Below are positions 12,718 through 26,472 of a DNA stretch of 64,000 nucleotides, piece after piece. A model generated the notes under the pieces. It was given only the letters and a program-made list of their open reading frames with translations, searched no databases and had not been told where the DNA came from. Source of the DNA: Varroa destructor (taxonomy: Eukaryota; Arthropoda; Arachnida; Mesostigmata; Varroidae); contig NW_019211455.1 in NCBI RefSeq assembly GCF_002443255.2, positions 3,095,223-3,159,222 on the forward strand, read 5' to 3'. The stretch's first letter is position 1. Each line of letters starts with the position of its first letter. A program made the translations under genes and the position numbers.

Positions 12718-15700
12718 ACACCAACCGCAAAGTTCGCCGCTTCAAAAGAAGTTGTCGTCATTTTGAATCCGCAGCAGAAGAATCGATTGCTGGTATTGTT
12801 GTCGCCTCATTTCGCAAGCAATGGGTATCGTCCGACGAAATAAATCTGCCGACGGTGGTTAGCAATTGATCTATTCGTCGATTTGATAACACGCAAGTAA
12901 CAGCGATGATCGACAACAGCAGAAGCGATAAGGCCATTTGTCGCGAGACTTGCCTTTTCATATCTACGATGGTGGTATTATTATAGGTAGCTTGAACAAC
13001 AACGCCAACAATTTTTTTATTAGTAATAAATAAAAAAACGTAAATAGCAAACAAATGTTTGACGATAAAGCATATATGTATGCTTCGCTATAGCTATTTG
13101 AGGGCCTCTTGAACAAAAATACTGAAGATGCTGTTATTTCCATTTGCCATCTAATTGTTACCACACTTCCTCTCGCAGTTACCATTACGTCATTATAGCA
13201 TCGATGTATTTAGTATTTGATTGCTACGGAAGATACATACATACATATACTGTTTATGCGTTGTTATTAAATAGACATATTTATTGCTGATTGACATGAA
13301 ATAACTAGTAAAAATGCTTGTAATAGGATCAACAAGACACACTGATATAATAACAGACTATAGAGAGTCCGTGCGAATGATTACCGATTACTTCGTCAAT
13401 TTCCGAAGTCTATTCTAGCTGGCAAGAGTTAATATCGCTGACGTCGCGACACGGACATGATGTATCTATTTAACAGACGGCAAAGTCCTAGTGGAATTTC
13501 AGTGACTTATCGTCAAATATTCTACGTCCTAGTTATGGCTTTGGCCGTAATGGTATAGGAGAGAAACGGCAACAATAGCGAGATTTACGAGCGTTACGCG
13601 GACGAGGCAGGTAAAGTTTGTCTATCTGGCAGAGAAAGCAAGTTGCAACGGAGTTTTCCCTTTCGTAGCAGATCCTCAGCCTGTTTCCTTTAGTTATCTT
13701 CGACACACGTCTCTCTGTTTGTGAAAACTGACCCTAATATCAGTACTATTAGGGTCTGATTGGGGACCATTTGCTCATACGTATCTATAGCTCGATACGA
13801 TCTAGCGATTTCTACTGTTCTATATTGCCTATTCCATATCTAGCTGTTGCAAGTGAACGATGAATAGGTAGCAACACATGCGTTGACAATTATGCAGCTA
13901 AATAAAAAAATCTGAACTATCCTTAATAGAGATTCTGACGAGACAGCAAGTTTTCAGTACAATATCGCAAGCTCTTTGATTATGATTTCAGACTATAGTA
14001 TTTTGAAATATCCAAGTGAAACCCGCGGCGGACACTTCGAAGTAGCACCAGTATCGGTAGCTTTAGCCAAGCAGCGAAGGCTTGTGGCTTTCTGTGTTTA
14101 TGTCAAAACTTGGTAGTGACATTAGTTCAAAAATGTGTATAATAATAACAGATGCGTTCACAAGTCATCTTTAGTTTTAATTAATAGGTTGCCCATTTCA
14201 GACTGACTGACACAAAATGCCAGCCGAGGCGCGCACACAATCGATGTTTTTTTCTTCACGTTATTTTCTAGTGTACAGGAAGCGTCAGAAACACCTGTGT
14301 TTATGTAAATTTGTGCATTCGAATATTCTTCCACGTGGAAAATATAACGTAGCGAAGCTCATTTGCGTGTCAAGATAGGTATGTAGGTAGGGGCCACACG
14401 AACGTCTAAGTGAGACCTTTTGAATTTGTCAACGAATCCATCGTTTGGATAAACTAAAATTTACTTCAATATACTTGTTACCTTTTTTGCAACTGAGAAA
14501 CACGCAGATGAAATCGATATCTATTTAATGCATCAATGTATCTTTCGTTTCTGATGCTTACGGACTTTGGCTTAGGGATCTGGTCGTGTTGGCTTCATGA
14601 GAGAATTGGCCAACAGTGGTTCATGTAACAAAGCTCATTGCAAACGCAGAACTTGATGATGTAGCTGTTTGGTTTGTGTGACAAAAACAAAAAGAAAAGA
14701 ACGCGAATATACTTGAAAATAATTTGGAAGCAATAAATGGTACGCCTAAAATATATGAGTGAATCATAATTAGTCGTGACGCAGAGAAAAAAGAAATCAG
14801 TAGAGGCCTGAAATGGAAGCAGTTCGAACGGCCTTAAAACGGCCCAACTAATGTGCACGTCGTTTAGTGCCGTTTTCATTAATTCGGGAACACGCGGAAG
14901 TAAATGCGACCATTGTAATATCGACTCCTATTCAGAAAATTGATAGAGTGCTTAAAGGAAAAGCTAGTAAGCATTATACGTTATTAGTGTCTTAAGTAAG
15001 ATGTGTCTAAGCTTCAAATAATAACAATGCCTCTTAAGATGGTCTATAACGGGACAGTACATGAACGGCGTCAGCTCTGCATAATGTGGTGCACCACTTA
15101 AGCATCACTGGCATAAAGTTGATAATATGTAGTGAAATTTAGACAAGTAAGTGTTAGTTATAAGTTAGTTAAGTAGAAACGGTACAATGCAAAATCACGA
15201 TAATACATAATAAAATTTAAGACTGTAAAATAATCCCGGAGCGGTTTCACGGGAAGCTGGCAGTCACAATAGAGTATTAAGTGGTCGGTAGTGGTACAGC
15301 AACAATTTTGTCAATACCAATCGAGATAAGGTCAGGATTTGAAAGTACTTGTGGCTTATTCCAGCGATAAAATTCGGTTGTTTGTCCCGCACATAAAGCA
15401 GCGTCTTGCAGTCAGACGTCCTTTCTCTGTCTCTCTGTATCCGTCTGAATATGTTTGCTATTTGTAAACATCACGAGTGTTCATTTAGGCACAACAACAC
15501 CGGGATGTTGAAGACTTAATTTTAGCGAAAAATTAGAAAGTTGACAACTGGCCTAACATTGATGTTGAAGGTAGGTTAGGAACAAACGACAACGAGGTTT
15601 CGAATGCACTGATGTGCAAGTACGGGTAGGGGAAAGCAGTTGTGTGGCCTTATAGAAGTCTTTCACTACAGCCTGACATGTAGACTATACACCAGTGTTA

Positions 15701-16163
15701 CACCAGGACTCACCCACAAACCCATCATATGGCAACGAATTAGTTCCTTCCCAGTCAGGTCTGAAAATTCGACGCAACAGCGGGTAAGTAGAACTTGCGT
15801 TCGTCGGCATATCAGAAACAACGCTAAACGTTCTAACATCTAGTTACACAAACAACAGCCTCGTAACCTTCGCGACACAATGAATGTCGTCAGCGTGGAA
15901 GATAACGGGAAAGAATACTAGAAGTCACAGAACTTTCCGGGTCAATAAATGATGAATGAGCAGAATTAGCATTCTATATTTCTCCCGCCGGCGCTTCCGT
16001 GCTGTGTCCTACGATTTTAAATACAGCATTAAAAAACCTTTTACTTTTGAAATTGGCTAATATTGCCATACGCTGTCCAATCCAATTTTTGAGAAATACC
16101 TCTGTGGATCAGTCAGCTGTACTGCAATGAGTGCATTAATTCATTAATTAATAATCAATCAAT

Positions 16164-16184
16164 AATTAATTAATTAATTAATTA
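16164..16184 (+). repeat. (TTAA)n microsatellite
   Basis: About five TTAA units stand in tandem, preceded by imperfect copies from about 16139. Confidence 0.9.
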
Positions 16185-19100
16185 ACGAGTTTATCTTTTA
16201 TAGTGACATGGTGCTAAAGTGATAAGCAAACATGCCCCAGGAGGTTGCCTTATAGCAGTTCAATGAGTGGTTCGTTCTGCATTTTTCATCCGCTATAAGC
16301 GCTTCCTTGCCCATATTTAAACATATAATAAATTATTTAAGGTGTTTATATGGAGACGTCTAAACATATTTTAAGTTTTTCAGAACATGTTGTGTTGATG
16401 TTTACTATAAAAGCGTTTTAAGCATATGATATTTGCGAATTTAAAATTTCGTGTGAAGAGCAATAGGTATGTGTCAAGCAATTCAATGACCCTTTACCTA
16501 TATTCCTTCGACAATTAGGGGAAAAACTGAATATGGACTCGGAATAAGGAGAACTAAAAAGTAGTGTGCGCATCACAAGTTATGCGCACAAAACTTACTT
16601 CACCTAATAAAACGTCAACAATCAATAAAAAAGAACGGAAGCTGTGAAATACGCCAGCGTTTATTTACTGAATACCTGTCATATTGTTTAGTTCACTCTA
16701 CGCCGAAAAGATTGTCACCAAGTTGAGTACAGTTGAAAAAACTATTTTGCCTTATAGAAAAAATACGCCCCGATATCAACCTGTCAAGGGTGAAACTATC
16801 ATCAACATTAACTTTGATGAAATTTCTATAAGATGACTAAATAGGATCTGAAGTATTCAGATAAAAAAAATACTAGACAATCAAGGCCTAATCCAATGTA
16901 TCTCCTTACCTACAATCAAGAGCTTTAGATAATCTTTTGCAGTATAATAAGAAAATGATAGAAAGTGCTGCTGGTCATAAGATGTTTGAAACGAAAGAGT
17001 AAGATTAGAATCTTCTCTTCTAATTCGATAGAATATAATATCTGCGATGCCGGAAAGAAAGGAAACACCGTACTTCCAAATTTCCAAATATAAACTTCGT
17101 CAATCACCGGCACACTTACAGCTAAATAAAGGGTCAATTTGAGCTCCTCTCAACAGGCTTAGGGGGTCATTGTCAGTAAGTTTTTCTATCGTAGCGAGCT
17201 TTGACAAAAGCTGTGTAGCGGTAGTGGTATACGTCAATTTTTTCTTGCATTCGCCTCATAGACACGAAGACCTGAAATCAAATTGGGATAATAACATTTC
17301 CAGCAAAGCGAGGGTTATTTCACGTGTACACACCAAGACTTCAGCTGAAAAAATCGCCACGCGAATGTCACTCACACAAACAGGAGAGCAATAGAAAGAC
17401 AAGAGCCGTGTCAATAAATAGTATCTGGCGTCCGTCAAACTATCTTACCAACGGAACCGCAACGCCATAATAGCACTGCAACCTGCCGGTCTTGAGGTAC
17501 CAGACCACGCTCTGTATTATTCTAACTGACAAAATTCCCTAGTAGAACACTGCAACATAGTTGATAATAGGGCTGTTCATCACAATGTTTAAAAGCAGTG
17601 ATGTAATAGTGGGTAGAAATGTGTTTATGGGTCTCGCAACGTGGCTGGGTCTTACCATTGAACCTTCAGCTCAAACCACCTGGACGTTTAAGGAATTTTT
17701 ATGGGTTATTATATAAAAGCTGTGAACACACTTTCTTTTACCTATCGTATTGTAACATTATAATATTTAGCTAACTTTGGATATGATAAGGGTTGATATT
17801 CAAAGATGATCAATTTACGATAACGGACGCAAGTCCGTATAGTATCGCCTTTGAAGTATATATTCCTAACAAACTTTACGGGATATATGACGATCCAGTG
17901 CACATGAAGAGAAGGATTATTTTTTTGCAATTAATAAATGTCGTTTGCAGGTCCATTGAAACCGAACCTTCTTAGGCTGCTCAACGCAAGAATATGCTAT
18001 TTCGATATCCCATATTTGCGCAGTTTGAGCGGCTTGCCTTATCATTCAACCGATGACAATTGTGTGATCCTCTCAAGACGCAGCAAATGACGGACTTATC
18101 TGTCGCTGTCACGTTTCAGGCCAGAGTTCCATTTTTCGTAGGCAAAGGTCAGTATGATTAGGGAAAGGTCAGTATGGCCAGATTCTTCAGTCGTTCCATA
18201 AACTAAATGAATTCATATGCATATCTTATATATACGGCGTATACGTATGGAGTGAACTCCTTGGAAGATGGCTGCTTAAGTGTTTACGGTTTCAATTTAC
18301 TGCCTTTTGCCATCAAAACAAAAAGGTGATCATTATTTATCCAAGGAAACAAACGTTAAATGTACTACCATAAATCCTCAAAATTAGGGTGCGGATTTAC
18401 CGACGTTGTTTTCCGCATAAACACTGTAAAAATAGTAAAGAGTCTGCGACACCCATGCGTTATTTAAAATAAATAACTAAATTTCAAGGGTAGATCGGTT
18501 TTAGGGCGGAATACTCGGTCTTTACGAGTATAGCATATATCCCAGGCTTAGACTATTGAATTTATCACGTATTATAGGTAATCATTCATTTCTCGTACTT
18601 GGTATGTGAGAAAGCCGTCGAGAATCCGACACGGTTTCCAGTAATATTATAGGAGATATTGGAAAAAGCCAGACCTAGTGCATATAATCATTTGTGTGTT
18701 GCATTCATAAGATTCAGGTCATTTCGATTATATATCGAGTCGAAATAACCTTGTTACGTAGCCGATCTACCTATTCTAAAAGCGACCTGTGCCAAGCATT
18801 TTAGGTGGACTGCTACGAAAAGTAGTATTAAGCTTCTAATATGTAAAGTCTATAGGATAATATAAACAAATGCATTTAGCTTTTTTAGAGCAGAAATTAT
18901 AACGATAACATTAAAATGTTCACTACTAAAAACTCTTCAGATCGGAACTGATAACAGAACATAACCAATGAAGTTCTGTTTCAAATAGAAGTATAAAAAA
19001 TAAATACCCGCCCCATAGCCTTCTTTCCGAATAAGATTGACACCGAATAAAGCTTTATCACTTGATATTGTGGTAATCAGATTTGGGAAATTTCTGGTCT

Positions 19101-22100
19101 TTTAGCATAGCTTGCATCATTTCAGTTGTTTCGATATCGCTAAAAAGCTTTCTCAGCTTTCTTAATTTCGAAAACAAGGCCTGCTTTGGTTCGAATGTGG
19201 GTAGCGCGAATAACGCAATCGATACCGTCAACACACGATCGTTTTCTTTTCCTGAGCGCACGCGGCCTAGCGTTGGTTTCTTTCGCTATAATGCCTTCAT
19301 AGCTGAAGCTGGTCGACGGTGGGAGTGGGCAGAATAAGACTAATCTTTGTAGAGCTGGTTCAGTCTGTCCTTTTTTGTTTATCACTATCCACTTATCGTT
19401 GTATTGACTGCTATAGACTAGCGATCAAATATTTGTCCATTAAGATTGTTCGGTGATTAGGCACGCTTCGAATATTTACGCACCACGCGCAATAGAACGA
19501 CAACGATGGCACCGCGTAAGGACAGAGTTAACGTCGGCAGACGAAACGGGCGAATGGCAGTAGCGTCGAAGAAGCTCTCTACAATGCGGCCATAAGTGCA
19601 AAACTTCATCAGCAGAAAAAAATGCCCATGACAACAGCAACCCGCGCGGATATTAGCCAAGGCAGAAACTTATATACACTTAGTGTCATAAAAATTCTCT
19701 ACCTGCTTCCTCCACTCGTCCAAGCCCGGTCTGAGTAAGTGATGAAGAAACATAGTGTTTATCTAATTCTGTTTTCAACAACATCCGCTCTTATTAAAAA
19801 TTTTCGTGGTTAGCTAAACGGGTGGGCCACCGAGAGCCGGTCATTGCATTCGGATGGCATAGTCTTGTTGTCGATCCGGCAGACTGACAAGTCTTCTTCG
19901 TTGCGGCATTGTTTTAAGTACTGCAGTGCATAAGTGTTATGCCGATGCTGGACTTTCCCGTTTCAAAATAATAGCGTTGGAGTTACTTTGTATTTACCTC
20001 TCTGCTGCCTTCTGCTCGGAACCGACCCAGCTATCGTCCACCTAGTATCGTTGCTCGCACCCCTGGTTCGTATCAGCTCACGCGATGCAGTGGTCATCGC
20101 TACCATCGGCTTTAGGGCTACAGATGATTGCGTACAGCTGCGGCGACAGCCCCAGTGTTCCCACCGTCAACCAAGGAAGAAGCAAAAGCAGTAATCGCTA
20201 CATAAAAAAAAAGCGTTGAAACGAAAAACAAGCGTGAGGCAGTAAGATAATGAAGCTAAAATACATCAACTTCACACCGTATTATGGTGTTACAAGGGTA
20301 TCGTCATCGACAATGGTAACACCGCCTATAGAAATCGAAAGATGCGCGAAAATTGAATGAAGTAACATTTATGTCACAATATTACCCCGTTACCTATCTC
20401 CCCTCCACCAGGTAAGTGAGACAGAACCGAACATGATGATGTTCTAGCTTGGAAACCCTTACAAAACCTTCGGCCTACAGGGTAGGCAAAACTGACTATC
20501 TGGCAGCAAATAACTCGAGGGTCGTCTTTTACTAAGTCTCACGTTAAGAACACCTTAAAGCTCCGAGGCCTGATAGATGATTAGCTAAGACGTTGGCAAA
20601 GGGTAGCTTGTCATTTGCAATTCTGAACTACTGGTTATAGAAAAAATCAGCACACCTGAATAGCACTGCGTTTTTAGGGTTTAATTAATGATTGATACTA
20701 TCAAACGGTTGGATGCTGCTTGTGCAGGGTTCCCTTTGCCCTAGGGCTCGGATGTGCACGATGTTGAATTTACCGTCTGGGGCGAATAACGACCTAATTG
20801 ATCTTTGGCCCGTCGGCTAATACATGCCATGGATCGCCATGATATTTGCATTAAAAGTAAACATTTCCAGTTTATTTTTTGTGGTGTATTCAGGTCGCAT
20901 TTGTTAAGAAAAAAAGTCGCAAAATGAGTAAGTACTGCAAAAGTAACATTCAATATTATGATAGATAGCATGCAAAAGATAAGGAAGCGCTTCTAAAGTT
21001 CAAAGTATCGCAAGTTATTGTAAAATGTAAGAGGAAATTAACTGTGAAGTGTTCGTCTCGTTCGAGAATGCTGCTTTATTTTATCATCAGGCGTCTGTCT
21101 AATAGCTTGCCTATCAATCGTAATTATTTCCTTTTGTCAGTTAGAGCTAAAGCTTGATTCATATAAATATTTACTATGCTTAACCAGTAGTTACGACGTG
21201 GTCATTTTCTGAAGATAATACGAGTTTGCACATCTCTATTTTCAGCTTAAAGCAATTTTCGCCCACCAAAAAAGTACCTCTTCATTTTCTCGCAGCAGCT
21301 GCAGTAGACTAAAATGTATTATTACTAAATAGGATTATGAAGATAGTGGTAGGGAACAGCAGGTCTAGTAATACACGGAAAATTGAATTATAGGCAGAAT
21401 TAATGTATAAACACACGACGACGCAATACACGCCTGCGTTACGGTCAGTGGCTTAGTACGATAATCTATTCAAATGGAGCAGAGACATGTCATGCCGATC
21501 TGCCGAATGATACGGCAAGCTAGACAAAATCTTTTTTAAAAGTAATTCCTTTCTAGGAGTGAACTAGAATTATGATTTTTGATGGTTATGAAAAATAAAA
21601 TAAAAAAAAACTTGCAATTGTTTCAATTATTGCATTTTTTACTAGGGAAAAATTTTGTTATGATTGTCCATGAACAAATTAGTCGTCGCCCGTTAGGTGG
21701 ACGGGTTACTAGAGGAACCGATGATTTTAAAATGACCTAAACAGCATAACCGGGACTTAGGCTTTTCCTTATCATGTTGTACTTCACACTTAAGTAAATC
21801 GTGCTTGCTTTTTCAATCTTATAAGCTAGTTCATTACAATATTCTAAGCACAAAAAATTACTTAAATAAAATTTAAAAAACCACAGAATCGACTAGAACT
21901 ACACATATCAACATGTGCCTATATACGGATAAATGAATCACATTGTGTCTATTGATTCCTAATGCATTTAATGTTCCTTAAAGAAAATACTGCGGAATAT
22001 AAATAGAACAGCATTAGACGTATAACGAATGCATAAGCTTGTCTGTGTTCTACTATCTGTAATTTTCCTACTTCATCCTAGCGGATTTCATATATTTATA

Positions 22101-24001
22101 GTCATATCAGTACCCTATTGCGGTGTCGAAATCAGAGACGTCTCCACGTACGGAGGGGCCTGCCTATGTTCCTGTACTTCTTTGTGGCGCTTGAGGAAAA
22201 AATCATACCCTTCAACCACGGTGAGCTTATCCATGATAGCGTACTATTCTAGATCTGCTCGATCGAACTAATCATCCATCGCTGTTCAATTGAAATGGGC
22301 GCTCACCGATTTCTGATCTTTCGTTAGACTCCTCATTTACTGTACATGTTAAATTGTTAGCGACGGTAGAGTGACGTCTGTAGATGAGGCTCAGGACAAT
22401 TATCGAAGGATTTTAAGAAGTGAAATGTCTATCCCCTACTGATTGCTGGTGGCTCTAGCGAGTACTAAGTTGAGAACTAATCGAATTGCAAAGAAAAGCA
22501 TCATTGGGTAACGAGAGTGGCAGATCGTCTGATTGTTGGCTGGTTAAATTTCTCCACTCTATCAAATTCAGCTTGAATTTTTCCTTTTGAGTGAAATTAA
22601 TGTGATAAAGAGGCTTAGGGTTCAGGGATCCAAATCATGCGTAGATCAAAACACAACGACAACCACAGCCGAACTGACCCGGAGCTCTAATGACAGCAGA
22701 GCGACTAAAAATTTACACCGCAATGTTCTATACGTCCAGCTAGATAATGATAATCTGATAACATTAGCGATTAAAGATTCAAGTAATTGAGCATCGCAGT
22801 ACGTCGATTGTAAAATATAAAAAAAAATATTTAATTATAATACCTATTATAGAGTTTTAAAATTTATTAACGACGTATGTGCATCCTCAGTAGGTATTAT
22901 TATATCACTGATTTTTCATTTTTTTGGTTTCCGATTGTTTGTTACCTTTAGTTGACATCAATATTTTATTCCATTCGATTTGTTAGTAAACACTTGAACC
23001 ACCTGAAACACGTCACCGTTATTCTCTTAAAAGTCCAGCCATCTGCGGCAGTTTACAAATTAGCCCATGTTTTGCTTGTCTGTCGATAGGGTCGAACTAT
23101 CGTTATGCCGTTAAATTATATAAACAAACGAAGTAAAAAATAATAATATTAACTTATTAATGTTATCCTGTTGCAGTCGATCGTTCTCTCTGCTTTCGTC
23201 GCAAACAATTGATTTCAAAATCAATATACTAAATATCTTGTGTATTCTTTTTATTATTAAGTTTCAAAAGGAGCTAATATTATGTAGTGTCGCTGACGTC
23301 TTCTCTGCTTTTTCAAACCATACTAAAAGTCGTACCGTGTTCTATCTACGTAGGCTCAAGGGGTATCACGGGCGCAATATGGTGACTCGATAAAGCCAGT
23401 TTGTTAAACGTTTCGCGCGGCTTTCCGCAGCCAAGTAGGGACGATAAAAGCAATGGTAATAGATCTTAAAGCGAATCTCGACTTTTTTAGACATCTGTCA
23501 ATACCGATTTAAGATTTAAACATGTTAAGAAAGGTCAGCGAAAAAGTATCAATTTTCCAATACATACAACCCGACCCAGAGCTCTATGGCCCACGTAGTC
23601 GGCCACGGAACGTCGCTGTGAGCACTTATCTTGCTCTAATTTGCCATATTGCTATTTTAATAGGTCAGGTTAGCAGAACTGTCTTACAAAAAAAAGGAAA
23701 TCTTTCCTCAGTTGACCCACTTTCATAACACGTCGCGCTTTGCTCGCCACTGGAATACAACAGAAAGAAAAACGATGACAAAAAAATAACAGGCAGAGCA
23801 CCGAATTATTCCTTCTACTTTTCTCCACTAATTATACGAGATGTTAGTTATAAGTGCAGTACACATCAAAGCTCTTTCGTCTTTGTCCTTTTCATAGCAT
23901 AACGCCTTTTGTTTGCTACTGCACACTAGAAGAGTGCAGATATACAAACCCGACGAGCGGTAATATGCTGACGCATACACGAATACGCTCACAAAGGTAT
24001 G

Positions 24002-24002
<1 letters not shown>

Positions 24003-24043
<41 letters not shown>
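24003..24043 (+). repeat. (AC)20 microsatellite
   Basis: A pure AC dinucleotide run of about 41 bases. The Thr/His and Cys/Val frames read through it are artefacts of the repeat. Confidence 0.97.
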
Positions 24044-24046
<3 letters not shown>

Positions 24047-24457
24047 GTGCGCCGAAATAACGATTGACAGCGAAGATAATCATGACAGCTGTGGGGTATC
24101 AGTGTAATTATAATTTCATTAACATAGCTCCTTCAACACCATCATCAGCCCCACAACAACAGTAACGATATTGTCGCACAATGAGGTAATCGAATTTCAT
24201 TATATAGACGGAACAATCGCCGTCTGCATCAGATGTCCGTTCCTGACTACGTCGAAAACGTCAACGCACCCTAGATGACCGAAGTAGGTCTGCCCATATG
24301 TCAATGTAAGTCTGCTTGTTCATTCGTCGATTCGTTGGTCCAGCTGTTTTTACTCTGTAACTGCAATTTAATACAAGAACGCACACCAGAGCCCGAGGCA
24401 TCGTTTCGCCGTCCCGCTTTCTATTTTATAATATGATGACGGCGATGATGACGACGC

Positions 24458-24483
24458 CAGCAGCAGCAGCAGCAGCAGCAGCA
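24458..24483 (+). repeat. (CAG)8 trinucleotide repeat
   Basis: Eight or more CAG units follow a GATGATGACGACG stretch. No long frame through the repeat looks coding, so it is not taken as a polyglutamine tract. Confidence 0.92.
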
Positions 24484-26450
24484 ATAACAGAGAACAACGC
24501 CTGCATCGTATTTGTTTCTGCCCCTAGTCATGCGCTGGGGGTTGTAGTACTGTAGCCGTCGTCGTCGTCTCCGCTAATTTAAACTGCACGTCGTGTCTTA
24601 CTTTTCAGCACTCTTGAAGGTTTTCCTTGAAAAGGACGCTTTCTTTCACTACCTCTTTCTGCTTCCTGTGTTCATAGCAGCCTTTAACATTCGTCGCAAT
24701 TATAGACGCAGTGACACGGACACAAATAAAGATTCACCCTCGCACGGTCAATCGTTTAAGCTTTTAACGACTGCTTAGTAACATATTTCCTTACTAAAGT
24801 CAGCTGGCCACAGGGCGGGCATGTGTAGGTTCGAAATTGAGCGTAAACGTATTTCATTTTATGCTGTGAACTAGCAATGCTTGACAGCACTAGCAGAGGT
24901 ATAACTCGAAACATTTATTTTCGCTATGGACACATAACGGACAATCCTCTTACCCAGCTGTTCGGACACAAGCAGCTTTATACAAACACGCACTTAGAAA
25001 CCACGTATAACGCTACAACAGTAGACGGCCAGACGTTATCCGGAAGCCAGCAAAAGATATCGCTGTAGAAATAGCAGTACTTGTATCAGTGATGATCGTA
25101 ATAGGTAGCTATATGTATGGGATAAACAACTAAATGCATATAATTGACTGGCCAGTGGCGTTGCGGATGGGTATGACAACGGCAATTCTTCAGGATAACG
25201 AGCTGACGATATTGACGCGATGTGACGCTTTGCTGCACTTCTACAACTCGGACGACAATTTTACTCCGGTTAAAATGTAGACCGCGGTTCCAGTTGTCCG
25301 GTTCGTCCTAGCCGGACCTAGCGACAATGAACTGGCCAGTGTGATGATCCGCCCATCCTGTTGTTGTTCTTATCGAGAACCGTCAATCGTATTGGAGTCG
25401 TGCGTTGGAGCCCCTAATATATACTAGGTATCTAATGCCACAATAGGACATCAGCAGCAGCGATAGATAGTCGCTTCGTCCACCAGATTCACCATTGCCG
25501 CCCATGCGTTGACGTATTATTGTCATAGTCATCTTGACATGAGCAGACATATAATACGTATATGGCCATATTGCAGAATCAAGCAGCTCACAGGGCATTC
25601 AATACTCCTAACAATTACAGGCAGAATAATTAGACAAGGCGACTATGATATTCGGATCATTATCGTTTCTCAATTGCCACTGTTTCTTGCGTAGATTTTG
25701 CATGTGGGTCTTATTTCTGCGTTTTGCACCCATTACCCAAATGTTTAATACAATGAAATATCATGCGACCGACCAATTAGCTTCAATAAAATCTAATAAA
25801 ATTTCATGTGTTGATAACAATGACCACTCTTCCAGTGTCCCGTCTGACGACAACGTATCAGATAACGATCGACAAAAAAGTTCAAAGTGTTCACTGGCCG
25901 ATGTCATGATCGATGGTAGGCCTAAGTCCTGGCCACTGCTACTACACAGTGGAGCTTCCGGACGAAACTTTGGTATATATTGTACATCGGAGTGCAATTA
26001 ATATAGCTCCGAAAAGAGCTATCTTGTGCAGAAGCACTCGAGCCGCTCTTACACTTCGGCGCGGTTTCACCAGAACAACTTATTTGTCGAACGGGTAGCT
26101 GTACCGTTCATGACGAATTATCTCTTGAAGCTGTAGCAAATGTCTTCCTGCAACCTGCTTTCGCCCGTCCCCCAGGCACATCGTCGCCATTAGCACAATC
26201 ACCATGATTAGGCTATTTACTGCAATTCTATATAATGTAAAACCATCAGGGGCGTGTCACGTTAGTTTCGGCGTGAAGTGTTAAAGAAATGGCGCTTCAT
26301 TCTGACAACTCGATGATCGCATCATTGAGATACCTCGATCGTGACTCGTCATCGGACCAAATAGGCCAAAGCAAAAGAGTACGATGGGCCGCAGCGGACG
26401 TAGCGACATTAAGCATTAAGTGCCTCCTCTTCCTTGTCGCCGTCGTCGAT

Positions 26451-26472
26451 GTTGTTGTTGTTGTTGTTGTTG
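26451..26472 (+). repeat. (GTT)7 trinucleotide repeat
   Basis: Seven GTT units follow a GTCGCCGTCGTCGAT stretch. No coding support. Confidence 0.92.

Noticed and set aside
23828..24060. Cys/Val- and Thr/His-rich ORFs on both strands
   Set aside because: They are translations of the (AC)20 microsatellite.
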